A stretch of DNA of 37,017 nucleotides from DAOTVS01 sp034436375 (GTDB lineage Bacteria; Chloroflexota; Anaerolineae; SpSt-313), in NCBI GenBank assembly GCA_034436375.1, contig DAOTVS010000269.1:1-37017 (forward strand), read 5' to 3'. Both the position numbers and the translations under genes were made by a program. The notes beneath the pieces were generated by a model. It did not search any database and had not been told where the DNA came from. It worked only from the letters and a program-made list of their open reading frames with translations. Positions 14,915 through 22,423 of the stretch are shown piece by piece. The stretch's first letter is position 1. Every line of letters starts with the position of its first letter.

Positions 14915-15583
14915 GTGAAAGTACTTCCCCTCAAGCGGGAAAGCCTGCGCGACGCCGTGATCCGGACCATTGAAGAAGCTCTGCTCAACGGGGAATTGCG
15001 GCCGGGCGATCGTATCATCGAGTCGGACCTGGCCGAGCAGGCGGGAATCAGCCGCGGCCCTGTGCGGGAAGCGATTCGCCAGTTGATCGGCGAAGGTGTG
15101 TTGGTCGGTTACCCCTCCCACGGCACTTTTGTGGCCCAATGGGGTCCCCACGCTGTGGAAGAAGCCTACACCCTGCGTGCGGTCCTCGAGCGGCTTGCCA
15201 TCGAGCGGGCCAGCGAGCGCGCCACCCCGGAAGAGATTGACGGGCTGCAATCGACCGTCGATGAGATGGGCCGCCAGGCCCAGCAGGGCGATATCCGGGC
15301 GCTTGTCCGGCTCGATGTCCGGTTTCACGAGCAATTGTATGCGCTTTCCCAACATGCATTGTTGCAGAGAACCCTTTCCCAGTTGCGGCGACAGCTCTAT
15401 TGCCTGTTAGCTATGGATTCCGGGTTTGCTCTGCATCGCACCGAGATCGCTGCGGATCACCAACTGATCATCGACTTGTTGCGTGACCACAATACAGCGC
15501 AGGCTGCTGCGGCAATCGAGGCGCATGTGATTGCTGCGGGCCGCGAGGTGGTGGCGCAGGTGCAGGAGTCGGCCCATGCCTGA
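14915..15583 (+). CDS. GntR family transcriptional regulator (FadR/FCD subfamily)
   Basis: A 222-residue repressor-type protein. Residues 8-75 form the winged helix (SLRDAVIRTIEEALLNGEL, then IIESDLAEQAGISRGPVREA, then a GYPSHGTFV wing). Residues 80-215 form the all-helical FCD effector domain with its metal ligands D134 and H138 (LDVRFHEQLY), H182 (DHQLII) and H204 (EAHVIAAG). FCD domains usually bind small carboxylates, which agrees with a LarA-type enzyme next door. The start is taken as the GTG at 14915 because GGAG at 14903-14906 is 8 bases upstream; a TTG at 14909 is too close. Its last 8 bases overlap the larA-like gene, so the two should be translationally coupled. It probably binds the palindrome at 14854-14868. 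Confidence 0.93.
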   Translation: MKVLPLKRESLRDAVIRTIEEALLNGELRPGDRIIESDLAEQAGISRGPVREAIRQLIGEGVLVGYPSHGTFVAQWGPHAVEEAYTLRAVLERLAIERASERATPEEIDGLQSTVDEMGRQAQQGDIRALVRLDVRFHEQLYALSQHALLQRTLSQLRRQLYCLLAMDSGFALHRTEIAADHQLIIDLLRDHNTAQAAAAIEAHVIAAGREVVAQVQESAHA

Positions 15584-16844
15584 GGGCATCTGCGAGTGCA
15601 GCCTCCGCTATGGCGGGCAGTCACTGACCTGCCGTATGCCTCTGCCCAACCTGGCCGGCATCTTTGCGCCGCAGCCGGTCCCGGCCTGCCGTGATGCGGC
15701 AGCCGAGGTCCAGCGTGCCCTGTCGGCGCCCCTCGGCCTGGCGCAGCCTGCTGAATTGGCGCGTGCAGGCGAGCGGGTGCTCATTTTGGTGGATGACCAC
15801 ACCCGCGCCACCCCCGTCGCGCAGATCCTGCCGCCCATCCTCACCGGGTTGCATGACGCCGGGGTGCCAGAGCGGGATATCACCATCTTGATTACCCATG
15901 GCACACACCGCCTCTCGACAGCGGCGGAGGTGCAACACAAACTCGGCGCCGACGTAGCGGCCCGCTATCGCGTAGTGCAGCACGACTGCACCGATGAATC
16001 AGCTCAAGCCTATGTGGGGTTGACCAGCCGGGGCACGCCGGTATGGGTGAACCGCCTCGTCCTGGAAGCCGACCGGCGCATCGGCATCGGCCATATCGGC
16101 CCCAGCCCCTACGCCGGCTATTCCGGCGGCGGCAAGCTGATCCTGCCCGGCGTAGCCGCCCTCGACACGGTCAATGCCAACCATAGCCTGGTGGCGGCCG
16201 CCTTTCGCCGGCCCGGCCATGTGGATGTGCCGTGCCGCCAGGATATCGACGAGGCCGCTGCTCTGGTGAGGCTCGACCTGGTGATTGACGTGGTGCTCAA
16301 TCAGGAGGAGGCCATTGTGCAGGCCTTTGCTGGCGCGGCGGAAGCGGTGTTCCAGGCCGGCCTGCCCCTGGCGCGTCAGATCAATGAAGTGGCCTGCCCC
16401 GCTGCACTCGATATCGCCATTACCAGCGGGGCGCCCTACGATATCGATCTCTACCAGGCCGTGCGTGCGGTCGAGTATGCCGATACGGCCGTGCGCCCGG
16501 GCGGCGCCATTCTGCTCGTGGCCTCCTGCCCCGACGGCGCTGGGGGTGAGGATTTCCGCCGCCTGATGATGGCAAGCCGCCCGTCCGATGATTATCTGCG
16601 CGCCGTCGTGCGGCGCAGCGGCGCGGTGACATTCAGTGTGTTGGGCTATTTCCTGTCTCGTATCAAGGCGGAAAAGCGGCTGTATATCCTCTGCGATGGC
16701 ATCCCGCCGCGAGAGCTCGAGGCCATGGGCTTCCAGTGCGTGCCCTCGCTCCAGGCGGGGGTCGATGCCCTGCTCGCGGCCTATGGCCCGCAGGCCCGTG
16801 TGGGCGTCTTTCCGCTGGGCTCGGCGACCATTCCGCAGTTGTAG
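15576..16844 (+). CDS. LarA-type nickel-dependent racemase homologue with altered catalytic residues
   Basis: A 422-residue LarA-fold protein. LarA racemises lactate, and relatives racemise or epimerise other 2-hydroxy acids, using a nickel-pincer nucleotide attached to a lysine. Retained positions, with recalled Lactobacillus plantarum numbering: R77 in DDHTRATP (R75), H111 in GTHR (H108), K187 in GYSGGGKLILPG (K184, cofactor attachment) and H203 in NANH (H200). Changed positions: S177 in GPSPYAGYSGG, where LarA has the second proton-transfer His (H174), and R297 in QAVR, where LarA has Lys (K298, with Q294 matching Q295). Cofactor loading looks possible, but the substrate or mechanism probably differs from lactate racemase. 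Cofactor genes larB, larC and larE are not in the window. The ATG at 15576 overlaps the GntR stop, with CAGGAG at 15563-15568. Confidence 0.88.
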   Translation: MPEGICECSLRYGGQSLTCRMPLPNLAGIFAPQPVPACRDAAAEVQRALSAPLGLAQPAELARAGERVLILVDDHTRATPVAQILPPILTGLHDAGVPERDITILITHGTHRLSTAAEVQHKLGADVAARYRVVQHDCTDESAQAYVGLTSRGTPVWVNRLVLEADRRIGIGHIGPSPYAGYSGGGKLILPGVAALDTVNANHSLVAAAFRRPGHVDVPCRQDIDEAAALVRLDLVIDVVLNQEEAIVQAFAGAAEAVFQAGLPLARQINEVACPAALDIAITSGAPYDIDLYQAVRAVEYADTAVRPGGAILLVASCPDGAGGEDFRRLMMASRPSDDYLRAVVRRSGAVTFSVLGYFLSRIKAEKRLYILCDGIPPRELEAMGFQCVPSLQAGVDALLAAYGPQARVGVFPLGSATIPQL

Positions 16845-16881
16845 CTTTGCTGGTCATAGCGCGAGTTCTCCACAGTGATAG

Positions 16882-16903
16882 CGCAGAGCGCCTTTGCTCT
16901 GCG
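16882..16903. repeat. Hairpin between the larA-like and ECF S-component genes
   Basis: CGCAGAGC (16882-16889) and GCTCTGCG (16896-16903) around a 6-base loop, in the 150-base gap of the operon. It might reduce read-through or protect upstream mRNA. No riboswitch fold is recognised in the gap. Confidence 0.4.
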
Positions 16904-16994
16904 TTGTGATCACTCTTACTGGGGCGCGGGGCTCTGGGAAGGAGGGCAATCGCGCACTGCGACCATATGCTTCCCATCTAAGGAGGGAGAGCGC

Positions 16995-17786
16995 ATGCAA
17001 GAGAAAACCAGTGCCAAAGTGAGTGGCGGCAAGGGCCGCATCGGCGGCGCATCCATCGCCTGGGTGACCTTTTACGGCGCCCTGTGCGGTGTGGCGTCGC
17101 TGATCCCGATCTTTCCCTATGTCGGCGGCGGCGGCTATGTGCCCCTGACGACGCCCCTATGCGCCATTGCGCCCCTGCTCTTGGGGCCATGGGGAGGCAT
17201 TGCGGCCTCGATCGTCGGCGGGGTGATCGGTATGTTCATTGCGCCCGCCGCTTACCCCATGGGCATCCTCGACATCATGCTTACAGCGGTCATTGTGGCC
17301 ATTCTGATGGCCCTGATGCAGGAGAACCGCACCCTGTGGAAGGTTACCACCCCCGTCTTTATCATCCTTGGCATCGCGGGCTGGCTGGTGCCCTTTTACA
17401 TTCCGGGCGCGGCCGGCAAGTTCGCCCCGGTGCCTGAGCCGCTGTACTTTATCCTCACAGCCATTTACTGGATTCCTTCTACGATCATCGCCATCACGCC
17501 GCTCGGCACGCGGCTGATCCCAGACTGGATGCGCTCTCAGAAGCGTGTAGAGCGCTATGGCGGCATCTTCCTGGCGCTGCTGGCAGCGATCTTTGTCTGG
17601 TGGCTGCCCTGGACCAAGCCTTACTGGTACATCCTCAACTATAGCCCCGAAATGGGCCTTGCCACCACCATCGGCTACATCTGGTGGGTGCCGGCGCTTT
17701 CGGCCGTTGTCACAGTGATTACCATCCCAATCGTTGAGGCCCTCGAACGCAGTGGGCTGCCCAAGGTGCAAGGCTCTATCTGGTAA
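16995..17786 (+). CDS. ECF transporter S component, substrate unknown
   Basis: A 263-residue membrane protein with about six or seven predicted helices: IAWVTFYGALCGVASLIPIF at 22-41, a Gly/Pro/Ala-rich segment at about 52-90 (TTPLCAIAPLLLGPWGGIAA), then segments near 90, 115, 145, 185 and 215-245. The small-residue-rich second and third helices fit S components, which bind the substrate and dock on the T component. It lacks the N-terminal MHI-type metal-binding sequence of CbiM/NikM, so it does not look like a nickel or cobalt importer. The ATG at 16995 follows AAGGAGGGAG at 16980-16989. The neighbours supply the rest of the transporter. The cargo may be the substrate of the LarA homologue, but this is inference from position. 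Confidence 0.82.
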   Translation: MQEKTSAKVSGGKGRIGGASIAWVTFYGALCGVASLIPIFPYVGGGGYVPLTTPLCAIAPLLLGPWGGIAASIVGGVIGMFIAPAAYPMGILDIMLTAVIVAILMALMQENRTLWKVTTPVFIILGIAGWLVPFYIPGAAGKFAPVPEPLYFILTAIYWIPSTIIAITPLGTRLIPDWMRSQKRVERYGGIFLALLAAIFVWWLPWTKPYWYILNYSPEMGLATTIGYIWWVPALSAVVTVITIPIVEALERSGLPKVQGSIW

Positions 17787-17834
17787 TCGTCAATTCCTCC
17801 TTCCCAGAGCCTCGATGACCTCGGTAGGTCCCCA

Positions 17835-17867
17835 GTCTCGCAGGGCCGCAGTGCGGCCCTGCGAGAC
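17835..17867. repeat. 33-bp palindrome inside the ECF operon
   Basis: Arms 17835-17850 and 17852-17867 pair perfectly over 16 bp around one base. It lies 48 bases after the S-component stop, in a 262-base gap before the ATPase gene. Otherwise I see no gene or clear promoter in that gap. It could be a partial terminator that sets the ratio of S component to ECF module. Confidence 0.75.
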
Positions 17868-18048
17868 CCCTTGATGGTTGCCCACCCCATGGGCCCCATG
17901 AGGTTGCTGCACTCACAGGCCGCCCTGCGTACCCGTGGGGCCCGTTCGTTTCCTTCGCGCCGGAGCTCTGCAGCCGTCATCTGCAGTTTGCATGGCCTGC
18001 GGGCCAGCATCCACCCGGTGCGAGCGACAACCGAAACTGAGGACAAGT

Positions 18049-19827
18049 GTGTCAGTGAATGATGAGGTTGTGATCTCCCTACAGGATGTCACTTTTCGCT
18101 ACGAAGGCGATATTGTCGCCCTGCGTGATCTGAACCTGACGGCGCACAAGGGCGAGTTTGTCGTGGTGTTGGGCGCCAACGGCGCCGGTAAATCCACGCT
18201 CTGTTACCTGCTCAGCGGCATTGTGCCGCATATCTATGGGGGCCGGCGCACGGGGCTCGTTGATGTGGTAGGTATAGACCCTTGGGACGAGCCGCTGCCG
18301 ACCACGGCCCAGCACTGCGGGGTGCTGATGCAGGACCCTGAAGTGCAGCTTTTCATGCCCACAATCCTGACCGAGCTGGCTTTCGGCCCCTCCAATTTTG
18401 GGGTGCCCCGCGAGGAGATCCTGCGCCGCTCCAAGGCAGCCCTGGAGCTTGTGCGCCTGACGGGTATGGAAGAGCACAATCCACGCGATCTTTCCGGGGG
18501 CCAGAAGCAGCGCACGGCATTGGCCTCTGTTCTCACGATGAACGGCCAGGTGCTGGTGCTCGACGAGCCGACCTCGCAACTGGACCCGATCGGCCGTTGG
18601 GAGGTCGTCGAGGCGATCCAGCGCCTGAAGCAACAGGGCAACCTGACCATTATCATGACCACCCACGAGACCGAGGAAATCCTCGGCCTGGCCGATCAGG
18701 TGCTGGTGCTGGAACAGGGGGCAGTCGCCCTGCAGGGCCCGCCGGGCGCCGTCTTTTCACAGATCGAGCGGCTCGAGCAGGCGGGGGTCAAATGCCCCTC
18801 GTTGACGCTGGTGCAGAACAAACTGTTCCCGTCCGCGCACGCCGCGAATGGAACAGGAGCCCCGGAGACGGTAGAGCGTAGCGTTGCTGCTGTGGCCGCC
18901 AGAGTGCGTGAGGCGGTCGCGGAGGGGACGATCGTGGTCAGCCCACCGCCGCCCCCGGCCGCATCGAGTGCGCCTGCCCCGGCCCCGCTTATTCTCGAGG
19001 CGCGGGGGCTGACGGTGGAGTATCCCGGCCCGCCGCCCCTGGCTGCCCTGCAGGCGGTCGATGTGCAGATCCGTGCGGGCGAGTTCATCGGCATTGTGGG
19101 GCAGAATGGCTCAGGCAAGAGCACACTGGTCAAGTCCTTTGTGGGCCTGCTGCGGCCCAAGAAGGGCGAAGTGCTGTTTCGCGGTAGCAACGTGGCCAAG
19201 CTCTCCATCGGTGAGATCGCCCGGCGTGTGGGCCTGGTGCTGCAGAACCCCGACTACCAGCTGTTCACCCCTTCCTGCCGCGAAGAGGTCGCTTTTGGCC
19301 TGAAGAACATGAAGATCCCGAAAGACGAAATCGCCGCGCGGGTTGAGGAGGCGCTGCGCCTGGTGGGCCTCACCGAGCAAGCCGATCTTTTCCCCTTCCG
19401 GCTTTCCTTTGGCGATCGCCGCAAGCTGGCAGTGGCGGCCACCATCGCCCTGGAGCCAGAGGTGCTCATCATGGACGAGCCGACCACCGCGCAGGATCAT
19501 CGCGGGCGATACCAGCTGGCCGACCTCGCCAAGCGCTTCCATGAGGAGCGACAGGGCACTGTGCTGATGGTGACCCACGATGTCGATCTGATCGCCCGCT
19601 ATGCTCAACGCCTGATCGTGCTCCACAGTGGGCGGATCCTGCTAGATGGGCCGACGGCGGAGGTCTTTGCGCACGTCGAGGAGCTGCGCCAGAGCTTTGT
19701 CGTGCCGCCGATTGCCACGCAATTGGCCGCCGAGTTGGCCCCGCTCGGCGTACCGCCCGGCATCATGACCCTGGATGCTCTGTTCCAGGTGCTCAAGCCG
19801 CAGGCCCGCCCGGGGGAGGTCAACTGA
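18049..19827 (+). CDS. Fused double ATPase of the ECF transporter (EcfA-EcfA')
   Basis: A 592-residue fusion of two ABC ATPases that powers ECF import. Domain 1 has Walker A GANGAGKST at 42-50, Q-loop Q95, signature LSGGQ at 148-152, Walker B LVLDEPT at 169-175 and switch His206. A Pro/Ala-rich linker runs from about 255 to 313. Domain 2 has Walker A GQNGSGKST at 351-359, Q-loop Q400, LSFGD at 452-456 in place of LSGGQ, and Walker B IMDEPT at 474-479. The second signature is degenerate, so the two ATP sites are probably unequal. The start is uncertain: the GTG at 18049 is 5 bases after TGAGGA, and a GTG at 18055 is also possible. The stop codon overlaps the ATG of the T-component gene by one base (TGATG), indicating coupling. 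Confidence 0.93.
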   Translation: MSVNDEVVISLQDVTFRYEGDIVALRDLNLTAHKGEFVVVLGANGAGKSTLCYLLSGIVPHIYGGRRTGLVDVVGIDPWDEPLPTTAQHCGVLMQDPEVQLFMPTILTELAFGPSNFGVPREEILRRSKAALELVRLTGMEEHNPRDLSGGQKQRTALASVLTMNGQVLVLDEPTSQLDPIGRWEVVEAIQRLKQQGNLTIIMTTHETEEILGLADQVLVLEQGAVALQGPPGAVFSQIERLEQAGVKCPSLTLVQNKLFPSAHAANGTGAPETVERSVAAVAARVREAVAEGTIVVSPPPPPAASSAPAPAPLILEARGLTVEYPGPPPLAALQAVDVQIRAGEFIGIVGQNGSGKSTLVKSFVGLLRPKKGEVLFRGSNVAKLSIGEIARRVGLVLQNPDYQLFTPSCREEVAFGLKNMKIPKDEIAARVEEALRLVGLTEQADLFPFRLSFGDRRKLAVAATIALEPEVLIMDEPTTAQDHRGRYQLADLAKRFHEERQGTVLMVTHDVDLIARYAQRLIVLHSGRILLDGPTAEVFAHVEELRQSFVVPPIATQLAAELAPLGVPPGIMTLDALFQVLKPQARPGEVN

Positions 19828-20636
19828 TGCAACCCATTTTCCGTTACACACACCTGGATACGCCGGTCCATCGCATGCACCCGCTGGTCAAGATTCTCTA
19901 TGTGAGCTGCACGCTGGCCCTGGTCATGTTTCCCCTCCAGGAAAAGGATCTGCCGATTCTGCTCATCTGGCTGGGGTTCTCGGCGGCGCTGTGGGTGATC
20001 GCCCGTGTGGAGCTAAAGCGCTTTGCCACCCTGATGAAGATCCTCGGCGCGACCTTTGCCTTTCTCATCATCAGCCAGGGGCTGACTTATACCGGCGGCA
20101 ACACGCCCTTGCTCGTATTCGGCCATCTCAAGTTCTGGGCAGCGGATCTTGGGGTCGTCAAGAAGGAGGGCGTCTGGTTTGGCCTCCTGCTCTGCCTGCG
20201 CATCTTGACGGCGACTTCGGCCCTGCCGCTCTTTGTCATGACCACCCGCATCTCCGGCATCATGACGGCGGCAGGCCGCCTGCGGGTGCCCCAGACGGCC
20301 AGCTTTATGTTTGTCAGTGGCCTCTCCTTCACGTCCCTGCTGTTCGAGATGTGGGGTTCGATTGTCGATGCCCAAAAGCTGCGCGCTTTCGATATGGACT
20401 CGATGAACCTGGTCAAGCGCACGGTCAAGGCCTATGTGCCGATCATCACGCCCCTCATCCTGCTGCTCTTCCGCAAGGCCAACGACTTTCAAATCGCCAT
20501 GGAGACCAAGGGTTTCGGCGCCTCCGCCCGGCCCACTGAGATCGAGGTGCTCAACGCCAGCAAGGCCGACTATGCCTGGCTGGTGCTGATCCTGGCGATC
20601 TTTGCGGTCTGCACATGGCTCAAGTTCGGGCGCTGA
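19827..20636 (+). CDS. ecfT: ECF transporter transmembrane T component (EcfT)
   Basis: A 269-residue membrane protein linking the ATPases to the S component. It has the CbiQ/EcfT layout: an N-terminal amphipathic start (HRMHPLVKILYV), four or more membrane segments, and a long cytoplasmic region carrying two coupling motifs. These are DAQKLRAFDMDS and, further on, AMETKGFGAS, which replaces the common Ala-Arg-Gly form of the coupling helix. A last membrane segment (YAWLVLILAIFAVCTWL) closes the protein. With the S component and double ATPase it makes a complete transporter. The last 17 bases overlap the end of the amidase gene on the other strand, with no terminator between. Confidence 0.92.
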   Translation: MQPIFRYTHLDTPVHRMHPLVKILYVSCTLALVMFPLQEKDLPILLIWLGFSAALWVIARVELKRFATLMKILGATFAFLIISQGLTYTGGNTPLLVFGHLKFWAADLGVVKKEGVWFGLLLCLRILTATSALPLFVMTTRISGIMTAAGRLRVPQTASFMFVSGLSFTSLLFEMWGSIVDAQKLRAFDMDSMNLVKRTVKAYVPIITPLILLLFRKANDFQIAMETKGFGASARPTEIEVLNASKADYAWLVLILAIFAVCTWLKFGR

Positions 20637-22062
20637 TAGACACGGTGTGCCAGGGCGTCGTGCGCTCATAGGCAGCGGCCACCTGGAACAGGGTCTCTTC
20701 CTGAAAGGGACCGGCCATGATCTGCAGGCCGATGGGCAGGCCCTCGGCGCTGAACCCGCAGGGCACCGAGATGGCTGGGGTGCCGGCAAAAGAGGCCGGA
20801 ATGGCGGCGATGCCGGTCTCCATGGTAGGGCCCAGGCGCCAGGCGAACAGGCGCTCCGCCTCTTCCCGCGACTGCAGGCAGCTTGCATACTCGAGCTTGC
20901 CTGCCGGGGCGAGGGTCGTGGGGCTGAGCAACACATCGTAGCGCTGCAAAAGCGCCAGCCACTCGCGGCGCAGCAGGGCGCGGATGCGCGCCGCCTTGTG
21001 CAGGGTAGGACCGGGGAGCAGGCTGGCGGCGATCCAGCCCCGGCGCAGCGTGGGACCCAGATCGTGTGGGCGGCTCTGCAGCCACTCGCGGTACACAAAG
21101 GCGGCGTCGCTGCCCATGAGGGCGGCCATAGCGGCGCCCGCCTCTTCCAGCAGAGGCAGCGAGACCTCCTCTACGACGGCCCCCAGGCTGGCCAGGTGCC
21201 GGGCCGCCTGGCGCACCGCCTGCAGTACCTCCGGGTGCACGGCCCCCGGCGCCGTGAGTTCGCGCACGATACCGATACGCAGACCAGCCCGCTCGTTCTT
21301 CAGCGCCTTGAGGTAATCGGGCACGGGGCGCCGCGAGCTCAGGGGGTCCTGCGCGTCGTGCCCGGCGATGACCTGCAGCAAGAGCGCCGCATCGGCCACG
21401 GTGCGCGTCATGGGGCCGGCCGTATCCATGGACCAGCAGACGGGCAGCAGGCCATAGCGGCTGACCCGACGATAAGTCGGCCGCAGGCCCACGATGCCGG
21501 TCAGCGAGGCGGGAAAGCGGGCCGAGCCGCCCGTATCCTCACCCAGCGAGGCGGCGCAGAGCGCGGCGGCAACGGCGACGGCCGAGCCCGTGCTCGAATC
21601 GCCCGCGCTGCGCTCCAGGTCCCAGGGGTTGTGCGGGTCGCCATAGCGGAAGGGATCCCCCAGGCCCGAGGCGAACTCGGTCATGTTCAGCTTGCCCAAA
21701 AGGATGGCGCCCGCCTGCCGCAGTCGGGCGACGGCGGTCGCATCCTCCATGGGCACCCAGTCCGCCAGGATACGGGAGCCGCCCGTGGTGCGCAGGCCGC
21801 GGGTCTGGAACTGGTCCTTGACGGCCACAGGCACACCGTGCAGCGGGCCCAGCCGTTCGCCCCGCAGGACGGCCCGCTCTGCCTCGCGGGCGGCCTGCAG
21901 CGCCTCATCGCAGCAGAGGGTGATGTAGGCGTGCAGTTCAGGGTCCAGCCGTTCGCTGCGCTCGAGGTAGGCCTCAGTCACCTCGACCGGCGAGATCTCC
22001 CGGGCCGCGACCAGCCGGGCAATCTCCATTGCCGTGAGCCGGGTGACGTCAAGGCCGGGCAT
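20620..22062 (-). CDS. Amidase signature family hydrolase (GatA/AtzF-like)
   Basis: A 480-residue amidase that should hydrolyse an amide or urea-type bond. The Ser-cisSer-Lys triad is readable: K82 in PVAVKDQ, the cis-Ser in AGDSSTGSA (S156/S157, with GDSS in place of the usual GGSS) and the nucleophile S180 in DTGGSARFPAS. GLRPTYRRVSRYG and the C-terminal FAGTPAISVPCGFS also fit. The start at 22062 follows GGGGGAGGTGGACG on the reverse strand, and it overlaps the small upstream gene by 14 bases. GatB is not present, so it is unlikely to be part of tRNA-Gln amidotransferase. A catabolic amidase with a GatC/AtzG-type helper is more likely. The substrate is unknown. Confidence 0.9.
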   Translation of the reverse strand: MPGLDVTRLTAMEIARLVAAREISPVEVTEAYLERSERLDPELHAYITLCCDEALQAAREAERAVLRGERLGPLHGVPVAVKDQFQTRGLRTTGGSRILADWVPMEDATAVARLRQAGAILLGKLNMTEFASGLGDPFRYGDPHNPWDLERSAGDSSTGSAVAVAAALCAASLGEDTGGSARFPASLTGIVGLRPTYRRVSRYGLLPVCWSMDTAGPMTRTVADAALLLQVIAGHDAQDPLSSRRPVPDYLKALKNERAGLRIGIVRELTAPGAVHPEVLQAVRQAARHLASLGAVVEEVSLPLLEEAGAAMAALMGSDAAFVYREWLQSRPHDLGPTLRRGWIAASLLPGPTLHKAARIRALLRREWLALLQRYDVLLSPTTLAPAGKLEYASCLQSREEAERLFAWRLGPTMETGIAAIPASFAGTPAISVPCGFSAEGLPIGLQIMAGPFQEETLFQVAAAYERTTPWHTVSISART

Positions 22063-22249
22063 CGTCCACCTCCCCCTCCGTCAGGATAGGCAGCGGGTCG
22101 ATGGCATCCAGGTCCGGGTGCTGGGCCTTTTCGACGCCGGCGATGATCACATTCAGCTGGTGCATCACATCAACCAGCTCCGCAGATGACAGGTCGAAAC
22201 CGGCCGCCTGGGCCAGGGTCGCCACTTGCTCTAGAGTCAGCTCGCGCAT
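22049..22249 (-). CDS. GatC/AtzG-like small amidase partner (66 aa)
   Basis: A 66-residue protein beginning MRELTLEQVATLAQAAGF and ending DPLPILTEGEVDDARP. The layout of two short helices followed by a Pro-rich DPLP tail resembles GatC and AtzG-type subunits that wrap around and stabilise amidases. The start at 22249 follows GAAAGGCC on the reverse strand and sits below a good promoter. Its stop overlaps the amidase start by 14 bases, strongly suggesting a two-subunit enzyme. The longer upstream frame is rejected because it extends past the promoter. Confidence in the gene is high; the exact family is inferred from size, pattern and position. Confidence 0.75.
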   Translation of the reverse strand: MRELTLEQVATLAQAAGFDLSSAELVDVMHQLNVIIAGVEKAQHPDLDAIDPLPILTEGEVDDARP

Positions 22250-22287
22250 ATTGGCCTTTCTGTGTGGGCTCGGTAACAGCGCCGGTG

Positions 22288-22316
22288 ATTGTAATACCGT
22301 TCGACAGCGGCGCCAA
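22288..22316 (-). promoter_or_regulatory. Promoter of the amidase operon
   Basis: Reverse strand TTGGCG (22311-22316), 17-base spacer, TACAAT (22288-22293), 39 bases upstream of the small-subunit ATG. It is back to back with the aminotransferase promoter. Confidence 0.5.
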
Positions 22317-22340
22317 TACAACCCATGCGAACCTCTCCCT

Positions 22341-22369
22341 TTGACCGGAAACCGCCTGCGCAGTATTAT
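22341..22369 (+). promoter_or_regulatory. Promoter of the aminotransferase gene
   Basis: TTGACC (22341-22346), 17-base spacer, TATTAT (22364-22369), giving a start near 22376. This excludes in-frame starts upstream and supports the GTG at 22424. Confidence 0.6.
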
Positions 22370-22423
22370 CCCATGCTGGCGGTGTATGGCTCGCTGTCTT
22401 TGCCTCTCAAGGAGGAGCGGTCT

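Noticed and set aside
14700..15355. Reverse frames with the same EEKAISPFRRC peptide on both sides of 14720
   Set aside because: The duplicated peptide is a by-product of the perfect palindrome, not a protein repeat.
16995..17786. Nickel/cobalt S component (CbiM/NikM), suggested by the neighbouring LarA homologue
   Set aside because: The N-terminal MHI metal-binding sequence is missing and no CbiN-like small subunit is present.
20620..22062. GatA subunit of the glutamyl-tRNA amidotransferase
   Set aside because: No gatB nearby, and the 66-residue partner is shorter than typical GatC; a catabolic amidase with an AtzG-like helper fits better.
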